Below, piece by piece: positions 25,568 to 33,526 of a stretch of 64,000 bases of DNA; position 1 is the first letter of the stretch; each line of letters starts with the position of its first letter. The position numbers and the translations under genes were made by a program. The notes below the pieces were generated by a model. That model worked only from the letters and a program-made list of their open reading frames with translations. It ran no database searches and was not told where the DNA came from. Source of the stretch: Streptomyces chryseus (GTDB lineage Bacteria > Actinomycetota > Actinomycetes > Streptomycetales > Streptomycetaceae); contig NZ_BMVO01000005.1 of the NCBI RefSeq assembly GCF_014650755.1, positions 62,001 to 126,000 of the forward strand, in the 5' to 3' direction.

Positions 25568-26899
25568 TCACTTCCGGACGAGTGCGGCACGCGCCGCACG
25601 GACGAATCGGGTCGTACGGCGGGGAGGGCGCGCAGCCGCGCGGTCCTGCCACCAGTGGGTCAGCCGCCTGCGGGCGGCCTCGTCCCCGGGATGACCGCCG
25701 ACCAGCACGTGCTCGGCGAAGTCGAGGGCGTCGCGCCGGTAACCCGCCGTCATGGGGCGGGACTTCGCGTACGCCAGGAAGGCGCGGCGGTAGTCGGCCC
25801 CCAGGATGTCCGGCAGCTCGGGCGCGACCTTGGCCACGACGTCGGCCCGTTTCCCGGCGAGCGCACGGCTCTGGACGCGCAGCCGCGCTGAGTCGAAGCC
25901 TGCGGGGGCGGGCGTCCCGGCGACGAGCGCCGAGAGCAGCGCGGTCTGCGCGAGCGCGACGCGGGTACGGGCGTCGTTCCCCGGGCCCGCGCCCTCCCCG
26001 GACGGGCCCTTCGGCCCCGCTGCCGCGGCCGGCCGCGGGGCCCGGGCCGCACCGCGCGGTGCGGGGGGCGTGCGGTGCAGTGCGGCACGGATCTCGTCCA
26101 GCTCCGCGGCCAGCGTCTGCGGCGGCGGGAAGTCGTCGTCCCGCTCCAGCAGGACCCCCGGGGGGTCCGTGCGGGAGCGGAGGTCGGTCAGGATGTCGAG
26201 GACGGGCCGGGTCACGGGGTGGGCGTGGGTGTCGTGCCAGACGCCGTCCCTCTCGATGCCGCCGGCCACATGGACGTACGCGATCGCCTCCACCGGCAGC
26301 TCGTCGAGCGCCACCGAGGGGTCCTCGCCCCGGTTCACGTGGTTCGTGTGCAGGTTGGCCACGTCGATCAGGAGCCGGACGCCGGTCCGGGACACCAGCT
26401 CCGCCAGGAACTGGCCCTCCGTCATGTCCTCGTCCGGCCAGTTGATCAGCGCGGCGATGTTCTCCAGCGCCAGCGGCACCGGCAGCGAGTCCTGCGCGAT
26501 GCGGACGTTCTCGCACAGCACGTCGAGCGCGTCCCAGGTGCGGGGCACCGGCAGCAGGTGCCCGGCCTCCAGGCGCGGACTCGCCGTGAGGGGGCCGCCC
26601 GCCCGTACGAACGCGATGTGCTCCGTGACCAGCGGGGAGCCCAGCGCCTCGGCCGTCGCCGCCAGGTCCGCGAGGCGCCCCGCGTCCGGGCGGTCCGCGC
26701 CGCCCAGTCCCAGCGAGACGCCGTGCGGGATCACCCGCGTGCCACGGGCGCGCAGCCGCAGGAGGGACTCGGGGAGGTGGCCGGGGCAGAGGTTCTCCGC
26801 CACCGCCTCCACCCAGTCGACACCGGGCAGCGCCTCCACCGCTTCGGCGATCTCCGGCCGCCAGCCGATCCCCGTACCGAGACGTGCGAGACGTTCCAT
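25568..26899 (-). CDS. DUF692/MNIO multinuclear non-heme iron oxidase-like protein with C-terminal extension
   Basis: 443 aa from ATG 26899 with AGAGGAGGGGG upstream. N-terminal TIM-barrel MNIO domain (about 1-275) with the family's metal ligands visible: His59 ([11 protein letters not shown]), His94 (TEHIAF), Glu146 (ALENIA), Asp179 and His184/187 ([11 protein letters not shown]), His210 (YVHVAGG), Asp223 and His225/227 (HDTHAH) and Glu252 (LLERDD). A Pro/Ala linker (about 277-305) joins a basic C-terminal helical domain (about 310-443) that resembles separate MNIO partner proteins. Characterised MNIOs modify Cys residues of ribosomal peptides. Co-transcribed with the Cys-tail membrane protein downstream. 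Confidence 0.88.
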   Translation of the reverse strand: MERLARLGTGIGWRPEIAEAVEALPGVDWVEAVAENLCPGHLPESLLRLRARGTRVIPHGVSLGLGGADRPDAGRLADLAATAEALGSPLVTEHIAFVRAGGPLTASPRLEAGHLLPVPRTWDALDVLCENVRIAQDSLPVPLALENIAALINWPDEDMTEGQFLAELVSRTGVRLLIDVANLHTNHVNRGEDPSVALDELPVEAIAYVHVAGGIERDGVWHDTHAHPVTRPVLDILTDLRSRTDPPGVLLERDDDFPPPQTLAAELDEIRAALHRTPPAPRGAARAPRPAAAAGPKGPSGEGAGPGNDARTRVALAQTALLSALVAGTPAPAGFDSARLRVQSRALAGKRADVVAKVAPELPDILGADYRRAFLAYAKSRPMTAGYRRDALDFAEHVLVGGHPGDEAARRRLTHWWQDRAAARPPRRTTRFVRAARAALVRK

Positions 26900-26901
26900 G
26901 A

Positions 26902-26969
26902 GTCCCCCTCCTCTGCTTCGTGCAGGGGTGATGGCCCCGGCGCGCGCCGGTGAATCCAGAGGAGGGGAC
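26902..26969 (-). promoter_or_regulatory. Leader stem-loop sequestering the DUF692 ribosome-binding site
   Basis: On the minus strand, GTCCCCTCCTCTG (26969-26957) can pair with CAGAGGAGGGGGAC (26915-26902), which contains the Shine-Dalgarno of the gene starting at 26899; one G is bulged. Between the arms lies the 14-bp palindrome 26937-26950. Folding would hide the ribosome site, suggesting translational control of the operon. Confidence 0.55.
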
Positions 26970-26989
26970 CTTCAGAGGTTGATTTGAGG

Positions 26990-27778
26990 TTACGGCGAGG
27001 GCTCCGGGCGGTTCGTGTTCACCGCCGGACTGCCGATCTCGCCCTCCGGCTGCGCGGACGGCTGCGAGGTGAAGGTCTGGTCACCGGTGGGCACGACGGC
27101 CGGCGGGGAAGGCACCGTCACCGAGTTGTCGGGCGGCGGCGGCCCCGAGGGGCTCGCGGTCGCGTTGCCCGCCGCCTCGTTCGCCATGGCGTCGAAATCG
27201 ACCAGGCCGGTGGACTCCAGCATGGTGATGTGGTCGAGCACGGTCTGGTTCGCGTCGCTGGCGAGCTGCCGTATCAGGGTGTTGCGGGTGGTGTGGCGCA
27301 CCTGCGCGACGAGCGCGAAGACCTTGCCGTGCGCGTTGCGCAGCAGGTTGGCGAACTTCCGCTCGTACTCCGGACCGCTCGCCGCCGACAGCTCCCGCAG
27401 CCAGCCCTGCTGCTGCTCGTTGGGCTGGTTGGGCAGTGGCACGTTGAGCTGAGCGGCCACCTTGCGGGCCCGCTTGTCGAGGTCGGTGTGGCCGACGACC
27501 AGGTGGTCGCCGGTCTCCTTGATCGCCTCGCTGGGGGCGCGTTCGAGCGCCTGCTGGCCGGCGGGAAGCTCCCACAGGCCGGCCAGCCGCACCTTGACCA
27601 GGAAGTCCCGGTCCGTGGCGGAGAGCGGGCCCCACTGGGTGGCGACCGTTGCGGCGTTCAGATTGGCCTGGCCGGTGCCGGAGCGGTCCGCGTAGGACCA
27701 CACGGGGAAGGCGAGCGCGCCGATAGTGGCGACAAGTGCCGCGATGATGAGTGCTGTTCCGTTGATGCGTCGCAACAA
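26990..27778 (-). CDS. DUF4142 exported protein
   Basis: 262 aa from a TTG start at 27778, supported by GGGAGA 4 nt upstream; no ATG or GTG is available in frame nearby. An uncleaved or cleavable signal helix (about 5-28, ending at PVWSYADRSG) places it outside. The DUF4142 domain (about 50-190), a helical bundle of the ferritin-like type, begins at LSATDRDFLVKVRLAGLWELP and is followed by a Pro/Ser-rich disordered tail with SPSGPPPPDNSV. DUF4142 proteins are envelope-stress-associated in other bacteria, but no activity is known. Confidence 0.8.
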   Translation of the reverse strand: MLRRINGTALIIAALVATIGALAFPVWSYADRSGTGQANLNAATVATQWGPLSATDRDFLVKVRLAGLWELPAGQQALERAPSEAIKETGDHLVVGHTDLDKRARKVAAQLNVPLPNQPNEQQQGWLRELSAASGPEYERKFANLLRNAHGKVFALVAQVRHTTRNTLIRQLASDANQTVLDHITMLESTGLVDFDAMANEAAGNATASPSGPPPPDNSVTVPSPPAVVPTGDQTFTSQPSAQPEGEIGSPAVNTNRPEPSP

Positions 27779-27910
27779 GATGTCTCCCGAGCCGATGCGT
27801 TACACCGTCGAACCAACCGCCTGGCGAGCGGCCGGACAACCTACTTGCAAGTATTGAGAGGTACGTGTGACGCAGCCGACGCGTTCAGCGGCGCGCGGAG
27901 CGAATCCGGT

Positions 27911-28633
27911 TCAGCGGCGCAGCGCCGGGTGGTCCGCGACCACCGTGCACGAGCCGGGTGCGATCTCGGTGAATCCGGCGTCCCGCACTATCGGCAGTCC
28001 GCTCGCGGTGAGCTCCCGCCACCGACCGGCCCCGGCGGTACGGACCGAGAGCGGGAATCCGGCGGCCTGCCACGCCTTGCGCTCCCCCTCCGGCAGGTCC
28101 CACCAGGCGAGGTGGGCCCCGTGGCCGGCCTGCGCCATCGCCTTGCCGGCCGACATGCCGAGATCCGGACTCAGCCACAGCACCGGGCCGTCGGCGGGGG
28201 CCGGGGCGGGCGGCCGCGGATCGTCCAGGTCCGTGCCCGAGACCTGGAGCTTGGCCAGCTCCTTGGGCCAGCCGTCCAGCGGCACCGGCGGGAACACCCG
28301 TACCTCGGCGGCCTCTCCGGTCACCGTGATGCCGGGCAGCGCCGACGCCTTGCGCCACTCGCCGCCGCGCCCCCGCCGCACCACCTTGCGGATCCGGGCG
28401 TCCTGCCACAGGCGCATCACCTCGGCCCACTCGCCGTCGCCCAGCGACCGCTCGTCCGCGAGCATCACCAGGACCGCGCGGGCCGCGGTCTCCAGGGCGT
28501 CCGTACGGGCGGGCGGATCGTCCTTCTCGATGCGGACGACGAGGGGCAGCACGAACTGCGGGGCCTCGTCGCGCGCCGTCCGCTCGTGCCGGAAGGGACT
28601 GCCGGGGCTGTCGGGGATGTCGTTGTCGCTCAC
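27911..28633 (-). CDS. Peptidyl-tRNA hydrolase PTH2-like protein
   Basis: 240 aa from GTG 28633; CAGACT is 7 nt upstream, consistent with a leaderless message, so the longer frame from 28666 is not needed. The C-terminal half carries GMSAGKAMAQAGHGAHLAWW, close to the MSxGKxAAQxxHA signature of archaeal/eukaryotic type peptidyl-tRNA hydrolase 2. The N-terminal half (about 1-120) is an unassigned domain containing FVLPLVVRIEKDDPP. Many actinobacteria carry such proteins besides the usual Pth; activity is inferred from the motif only. Confidence 0.75.
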   Translation of the reverse strand: MSDNDIPDSPGSPFRHERTARDEAPQFVLPLVVRIEKDDPPARTDALETAARAVLVMLADERSLGDGEWAEVMRLWQDARIRKVVRRGRGGEWRKASALPGITVTGEAAEVRVFPPVPLDGWPKELAKLQVSGTDLDDPRPPAPAPADGPVLWLSPDLGMSAGKAMAQAGHGAHLAWWDLPEGERKAWQAAGFPLSVRTAGAGRWRELTASGLPIVRDAGFTEIAPGSCTVVADHPALRR

Positions 28634-28719
28634 CCGGCCCAGTCTGCCAGCCGGGCCACCGCTCACCTCCTCCCCGGGCAGCTTGGCGGAACCGATGGCT
28701 CCGGGCGAGGATGCTCCGC

Positions 28720-29397
28720 ATGAAGAGCGATCTTTTTGCCTCAGAGAACATGGCGCAGCAGGCCACTGTGCCCGGAATGACCCTCCAGAACGCCAAGTCG
28801 GTGAAGTACGCGGTCAATGGCGAGATGCACGCGCGCCAGGGCTCGATGATCGCCTTCCGCGGCAACCTGCAGTTCGAGCGCAAGGGGCAGGGCATCGGCG
28901 GCATGCTCAAGCGCGCCGTGACCGGCGAGGGCCTGGCGCTGATGGCCGTGCGCGGTCAGGGCGAGGCATGGTTCGCGCACGAGGCGCAGAACGTCTTCAT
29001 CGTCGACATAGAGCAGGGGGACGCGCTCACCGTCAACGGCCGCAACGTGCTGTGCTTCGACGCGACCCTCTCGTACGAGATCAAGACGGTGAAGGGCGCC
29101 GGTATGACCGGCGGCGGCCTCTTCAACAGCCTGTTCACCGGATACGGCAAGCTCGCCGTGATCTGCGAGGGCAACCCGATCGTGATCCCCGTGACGCAGC
29201 AGCAGCCGGTGTACGTCGACACCGACGCGGTGGTGGGCTGGAGCGCCCAGCTCAACACGTCGCTGCACCGCTCCCAGTCGGTCGGTTCCATGATCCGGGG
29301 CGGCTCGGGCGAGGCGGTGCAGCTGATGCTCCAGGGCGACGGCTTCGTCATCGTGCGGCCGAGCGAGCTGAAGCCCGAGAAGGCGGCGAGCAGCTGA
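28720..29397 (+). CDS. AIM24 family protein
   Basis: 225 aa from ATG 28720, with GAGG 9 nt upstream; ATG 28711 lies on that GAGG and is less likely. The AIM24/TspO-MBR-like beta-rich fold is recognisable from the Gly-rich turns GQGIGGMLKRAVTGEGL, the AHEAQNVFIVDI strand and GLFNSLFTGYGKLAVICEG. No signal peptide or membrane segment. The family is named after a mitochondrial inner-membrane biogenesis protein in yeast; bacterial members have no known biochemical role. Divergent from the PTH2-like gene with 86 bp between them. Confidence 0.85.
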   Translation: MKSDLFASENMAQQATVPGMTLQNAKSVKYAVNGEMHARQGSMIAFRGNLQFERKGQGIGGMLKRAVTGEGLALMAVRGQGEAWFAHEAQNVFIVDIEQGDALTVNGRNVLCFDATLSYEIKTVKGAGMTGGGLFNSLFTGYGKLAVICEGNPIVIPVTQQQPVYVDTDAVVGWSAQLNTSLHRSQSVGSMIRGGSGEAVQLMLQGDGFVIVRPSELKPEKAASS

Positions 29398-29437
29398 TCC
29401 GCCCGGTCCGTGCCCCTCGGGTCCGGGAGGGCCCGCG

Positions 29438-29443
29438 TAGGCT
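29438..29443 (+). promoter_or_regulatory. -10 box of the 45-aa zinc-ribbon gene
   Basis: TAGGCT is 7 nt from the ATG at 29451, the spacing expected for a leaderless transcript. Confidence 0.6.
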
Positions 29444-29450
29444 CGTACGC

Positions 29451-29588
29451 ATGGACGAGACGAGCCCGCCGTACGCCGAGTGCGTGCTGTGCCGCAAGCC
29501 GACCGAGCACCCGGAGTCGGTCAAGGGCGCCGTGTACTGCCCCGTCTGCGAGTGGCAGGAGGCGCAGCGCACGGCCTGCTCCGGATGA
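29451..29588 (+). CDS. 45-aa zinc-ribbon-like microprotein
   Basis: A 45-residue ORF from ATG 29451 with four cysteines in two CxxC pairs (Cys11/Cys14 in ECVLCRKP and Cys30/Cys33 in YCPVCEW) and a fifth Cys at 43. This is the layout of a minimal zinc ribbon. Support for a real gene comes from the perfectly placed TAGGCT box 7 nt upstream, its independent position between AIM24 and the GNAT gene, and codon use matching neighbours. Function unknown; small zinc ribbons often act as protein-protein or RNA-binding adaptors. Confidence 0.65.
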   Translation: MDETSPPYAECVLCRKPTEHPESVKGAVYCPVCEWQEAQRTACSG

Positions 29589-29631
29589 AATCCGGTGGAC
29601 AGCCCGCCGGGCGCTCGGGATCATCCGCACG

Positions 29632-30186
29632 GTGACGACACGAGACGAGCGGCAGCCGATCACTTGCGTGGAGCTGGACGGGGCGGTCATGGCCGCCCTG
29701 CTGGACGGTGACCGGGCGGGGGCGAGCGCGAGAGCCGGGGTCGCCCTGACCGACTTCTTCCTGACCGACAGCGCGCTGTGGCTGTGGCGCTACCGCCTCG
29801 GCCAGATCGCCGACGACCCGGCGGGCGCGCGCTGGTGCCACCGGATCGCGGTGTGCGCGCCCGGCGGCGCGGTCGTCGGGCACGGCGGGTTCCACGGCCC
29901 GCCCGACGACCGGGGCATGGTCGAGCTCGGTTACGCCGTCGACCCCGCCTTCCGCCGACGGGGCTACGCGCGGGCCACCCTCGTCGAGCTGCTGCGCCGG
30001 GCCGCCGCCGAGCCCGCCGTGAGCACCGTCCGGGCGTCGGTCCGGCCCGACAACGCGGCGTCCCTGGCCACGATCGCCGGCTTCGGCTTCACCGAGGTCG
30101 GCGAACTGTGGGACGAAGTGGACGGCATGGAGACGCTGTACGAGACTCAGCTCTTCAGAAGCTCCGAGACCTTCACGAAGCGGTAG
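29632..30186 (+). CDS. GNAT family N-acetyltransferase
   Basis: 184 aa from GTG 29632, 43 nt after the microprotein stop; GATCAT 7 nt upstream could be a leaderless -10. The acetyl-CoA binding motif A is clear: ELGYAVDPAFRRRGYARATLVELL, followed by VRPDNAASLATIAGFGFTEVG (motif B). This resembles the RimJ/RimL-type or small-molecule GNATs. The acceptor substrate is unknown. The final 40 bp overlap the convergent deacetylase gene. Confidence 0.85.
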   Translation: MTTRDERQPITCVELDGAVMAALLDGDRAGASARAGVALTDFFLTDSALWLWRYRLGQIADDPAGARWCHRIAVCAPGGAVVGHGGFHGPPDDRGMVELGYAVDPAFRRRGYARATLVELLRRAAAEPAVSTVRASVRPDNAASLATIAGFGFTEVGELWDEVDGMETLYETQLFRSSETFTKR

Positions 30187-31019
30187 CCGCGCTCGCGCAG
30201 TTCGGGCACGATCCGCCGGACCGCCTGCTCGGTCACCGGCGCCGCGCTGCGCGTGCAGTGCATGACCACCAGCGACCCCGGCCGCACCCCGGCCAGTACC
30301 TGGTCGGCCACCGCGTCCCCGTCGCGCGCGAAGGCGTCCCCGCTCACCACGTCCCACTGGACCGCCGTCACCTTGGCCGGGGCCAGTGCGCGCAGGGCCT
30401 CGTCGTCGTAACAGCCGCCGGGGAAGCGGAAGTACGGCACGACGTTGCGCGCCCCGGCCTTGCGGAACGCCGTGAAGGCGCGCTCCACGTCGGTGCGCAT
30501 GGCCTGCCGGTCGACGGCCGGCAGGCCGTAGCAGGGGGACGTGAAGGCGTGGTGGCTGTACGAGTGGTTGGCGATCTCGAAGAGCGGGTCACGGCCGATG
30601 GAGCGGGCCTGGTCCGGGTACTCCTCGGCCCAGCGGCCCGTCATGAAGACCGTCGCCGGGACCTTCAGCCTGCGCAGCGACGCGATCAGGGCGGGGTTGT
30701 CGAAGCGCTCGCCGCGCGCTGCGCGCGGGCCCTGGTCCGCCGTCATGTCGGCGTCGAAGGTCAGTGCGACGGTCTTGGCGCGGGTGGCGGGGGCGCGTTC
30801 GAAGACCGGGGTGAGCCCGCCGGGGCCCGCCGCGAGGGTGGGTGCGGCGGCGGGCTGCCCGGCAGCGGAAGCGGAGGCGGAGGCCGAGGCGGAGACGGAG
30901 GCCGACGCCGGCGGTGGGGCGGCGAGCGAACCCCGTGGTTCGCCACCGCCGCTGCCGCACCCTGCGAGAGCCGCGCCGAACACCGCCACTGTCGTCAATC
31001 TTCGTACGAAAGTGGTCAC
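30147..31019 (-). CDS. Polysaccharide deacetylase lipoprotein (CE4, NodB-like)
   Basis: 290 aa from GTG 31019; TATAGT (31028-31033) is 8 nt upstream. Signal peptide with lipobox ALAGC (Cys21) anchors it outside the cell. A disordered Ala/Ser repeat (SASVSASASASASA, about 40-53) acts as a spacer to the NodB domain. Metal-binding motifs: TFDADMTAD (in place of the usual TFDDG), NHSYSHHAF (HxxxH), FRFPGGCYD and VVMHCTRS near the C-terminus. It probably deacetylates a cell-wall or exopolysaccharide; substrate unknown. It overlaps the GNAT gene convergently by 40 bp. Confidence 0.87.
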   Translation of the reverse strand: MTTFVRRLTTVAVFGAALAGCGSGGGEPRGSLAAPPPASASVSASASASASAAGQPAAAPTLAAGPGGLTPVFERAPATRAKTVALTFDADMTADQGPRAARGERFDNPALIASLRRLKVPATVFMTGRWAEEYPDQARSIGRDPLFEIANHSYSHHAFTSPCYGLPAVDRQAMRTDVERAFTAFRKAGARNVVPYFRFPGGCYDDEALRALAPAKVTAVQWDVVSGDAFARDGDAVADQVLAGVRPGSLVVMHCTRSAAPVTEQAVRRIVPELRERGYRFVKVSELLKS

Positions 31020-31058
31020 TGACGGAAACTATATGATCATTCGCCAAGCTTCCGGCTG

Positions 31059-32480
31059 CTACGCGGGCGCTACTGCCGAACGGGTGTCGGAGCGAGCGGC
31101 GAGCGAGCTGGAGTACCGGCGCAGGAGCAGTACGGCGGTGGTGGCCAGCCCCGTGAGCAGCCCGAGCCAGATCCCGAGCGTGTCGAGCCCCAGCGGCCGG
31201 GCGAGCAGCCAGGCCGCCGGGAGCCCGACCGCCCAGTAGCCGATCAGGGTGATGCGAAAGCCGCTCTTCGTGTCGTCGAGGCCGCGCAGCAGTCCGACCC
31301 CGATGTTCTGCGCGCAGTCGAAGAACTGGAGGAAGGCGGTGACGACGAGCAGTTGCGTGGCGATCGTGAGCGCCTGGTCGGAGCCCGAGTCCAGGAAGGG
31401 GCGCAGGACGAGTCCGGGTACGCTCAGATAGGCGACGCCGACCACCGCCATGACGGCCGCCGCGCAGGCCAGGGCGGTGTTCCTGATACGGCGCGCGTCC
31501 TCCGTACGGCCGAGGGCGAGTTCCCGGCTGACGTTGATCGACGCGGCGTGCGAGAGCCCGACGGCCACCTGGAAGACGATGTAGACGAGCTGGTTGACGG
31601 CGGTGTGCGCGGCGAGGGCGGCGGGCCCGAAGGCTCCCGCCATCAGCGCGGTGACGGAGAAGAACCCGGCTTCCGAGCCGTACGTCGCCGCGATCGGCAC
31701 CCCGAGGCCGACGAGCCGCTTGACGGTGGCCGGATCCGCCTTGGCCGCGTTGAGTGTGAGCAGGGGCGACAGCTCGCTGTCCCGCTTCGCCGACCCGTAC
31801 AGGGCGACGAAGGACAGCAGGTGGACGGTGGAGGTGGCGACGCCGATGCCGGTGAGGCCGAGCTGGGGCAGGCCCCAGGTGCCGTGGATGAGCACCCAGT
31901 TCAGGCCCGCGTTGACGGCGATGGACGCGAGGGTGATGCGCAGCAGCGCCTGCGGCCGCCGCATGCCGACCGTGAACTGTCGCACGGCCTGGAACCACAG
32001 GCACGGCAGCAGACCGGGCGCCAGGGCCAGCAGCATGGTCTGGGTCAGCTCGACGACGGCGGCGTCCTGGCCGAGTGTGACGAGCACCTGCCCGATCAGG
32101 ATCATCAGGACGGCGCCGGCGACGCCCGCGAGCGTCGCCACGGCCATGCTCGCGCGCACGACGGCCCGCACGTCCTCGCGCCGCCCCTCCACCGCGGCGT
32201 CCGGCACGCCCCCGGCCCCGGCGTCCGCCGCCGCCTGTTCGGCGCGGGCCGCCGCCGCGGCGATCTGGTTGCCGACGGAGGTCACGAGCCCGACGCCCAT
32301 GGTGCGCAGCTGGTTGAAGATGACGAGGGCCAGACCGCCCGCCGCCAGTTCCCGCGTGCCGAGCAGGCCCATCATCACCGTGTCGGTGGTGGTCAGCGCG
32401 ACCTGCGCGAGCTGGGTGAGGACGAGCGGGACGGCGAGGGCGGCGAGCGCGCGGCTGTCGCGCAGCAAAGTGGTGAGCAT
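31059..32480 (-). CDS. MATE family efflux transporter (metallophore operon, last gene)
   Basis: 473 aa from ATG 32480, 5 nt after the sbnA-like stop; the longer open frame upstream is inside that gene. Twelve membrane helices in two homologous halves, beginning LAVPLVLTQLAQVALTTTDTVMMG, the usual MATE N-terminal helix 1-2 hairpin. MATE proteins export small organic cations or metabolites by Na+ or H+ antiport. Its place as the fifth gene of an iron-box-controlled biosynthetic operon suggests it exports the pathway product. The cargo assignment is inference from context. Confidence 0.88.
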   Translation of the reverse strand: MLTTLLRDSRALAALAVPLVLTQLAQVALTTTDTVMMGLLGTRELAAGGLALVIFNQLRTMGVGLVTSVGNQIAAAAARAEQAAADAGAGGVPDAAVEGRREDVRAVVRASMAVATLAGVAGAVLMILIGQVLVTLGQDAAVVELTQTMLLALAPGLLPCLWFQAVRQFTVGMRRPQALLRITLASIAVNAGLNWVLIHGTWGLPQLGLTGIGVATSTVHLLSFVALYGSAKRDSELSPLLTLNAAKADPATVKRLVGLGVPIAATYGSEAGFFSVTALMAGAFGPAALAAHTAVNQLVYIVFQVAVGLSHAASINVSRELALGRTEDARRIRNTALACAAAVMAVVGVAYLSVPGLVLRPFLDSGSDQALTIATQLLVVTAFLQFFDCAQNIGVGLLRGLDDTKSGFRITLIGYWAVGLPAAWLLARPLGLDTLGIWLGLLTGLATTAVLLLRRYSSSLAARSDTRSAVAPA

Positions 32481-32485
32481 CAGGG

Positions 32486-33514
32486 TTATCGGTTCCCGCG
32501 GAGTTTGGTGAGGAGTTCGTCGATCTCGCGCTCGGCCGCCGGGTCGAGCAGGCCCCGCTCCCGCATCCACGCGTCGTCGTAGACGCTGTCCATGTACTTC
32601 TCCCCGCCGTCGTTGACGAGCGCGACCATAGTCGTGCCGGGCGGCAGGCCGGGCAGCCGGGTCAGGGCCTCGTGCACGACGCCGCCGGCCGAGCCGCCGA
32701 TCAGCAGGCCCGTACGGGCGACGGCACGGCAGGCGGCGAACGCCTCGACATCGCCGACCTTCACGCCCTCGTCGATCAGGTCGAAGTCGACCAGCGCGCC
32801 GATCTCCGCCCCTTCGGGGGTCCCGGTGCCCGACTGGTAGTAGTCGTGGGCGGGGCCGCCGAACGCGATCGACCCCTTCGGCTCGACGCCGACGGTGGTG
32901 AAGCCGGGTATGAGCCCGCGCAGCTCCCGTGCGGTGCCGCACAGGGCGCCGCCGGTGCCGACCGCGCCGATCAGGACGTCGAGCCGGCCGTCGAGCGCCT
33001 CGTGGAGCTCGTGGGCGACGGGGTGGTAGCCGACGCCGTTGCTGGGGTTGTTGTGCTGTTCGGTGAAGAGGGTGTTGTCCTTGCCCCGGGCCAGCTCCTC
33101 GGCGAGCTCCTCGCGCGCCGCCGTCGCCAGCTCCCCGGCGCCGTCCTCGTCGACGTACACGAGCTCCGTGCCCAGCGCCTTCATCGCGCGCAGTTTGTCG
33201 GCGCAGGCGTGGCTGTCGACGACGGCCGTGAAGGTGTAGCCGCGTTCGGCGGCGACGACGGCGAGCCCGAGGCCGGTGTTGCCGGAGGTCGACTCGACGA
33301 TCCGGCCGCCGGGCCGCAGTTCACCGCGCCGCTCGGCGTCGAGGACCATCTGCCGCGCCATCCGGATCTTCGCCGTACCGGTGGGATTGAACATCTCCAG
33401 TTTCAGCAGCAGTCGGCTGCCGGTCTCGGTGGCGGCCAGTTCCAGCAGGGGGGTGCGGCCGATCAGGTCGGACACGCGGGAGACCACGGCGGGACGCTGA
33501 AGTGCTCCGGACAT
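32486..33514 (-). CDS. sbnA: SbnA-like PLP-dependent 2,3-diaminopropionate biosynthesis enzyme
   Basis: 342 aa, ATG with AGGAGC upstream. Cysteine-synthase fold (fold type II PLP enzyme). The PLP lysine is Lys49 in FNPTGTAKIRMA, the phosphate loop is in GAVGTGGALCGT, and ESTSGNTGLGLAV near residue 75 binds the substrate carboxylate. In staphyloferrin B synthesis SbnA joins O-phospho-L-serine and glutamate to form ACEGA, which SbnB then oxidises to release L-2,3-diaminopropionate. The adjacent SbnB-like gene supports the same role. Ordinary O-acetylserine sulfhydrylase is the alternative, less likely given this neighbourhood. Confidence 0.85.
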   Translation of the reverse strand: MSGALQRPAVVSRVSDLIGRTPLLELAATETGSRLLLKLEMFNPTGTAKIRMARQMVLDAERRGELRPGGRIVESTSGNTGLGLAVVAAERGYTFTAVVDSHACADKLRAMKALGTELVYVDEDGAGELATAAREELAEELARGKDNTLFTEQHNNPSNGVGYHPVAHELHEALDGRLDVLIGAVGTGGALCGTARELRGLIPGFTTVGVEPKGSIAFGGPAHDYYQSGTGTPEGAEIGALVDFDLIDEGVKVGDVEAFAACRAVARTGLLIGGSAGGVVHEALTRLPGLPPGTTMVALVNDGGEKYMDSVYDDAWMRERGLLDPAAEREIDELLTKLRGNR

Positions 33515-33526
33515 CGAAAGCTCCTG

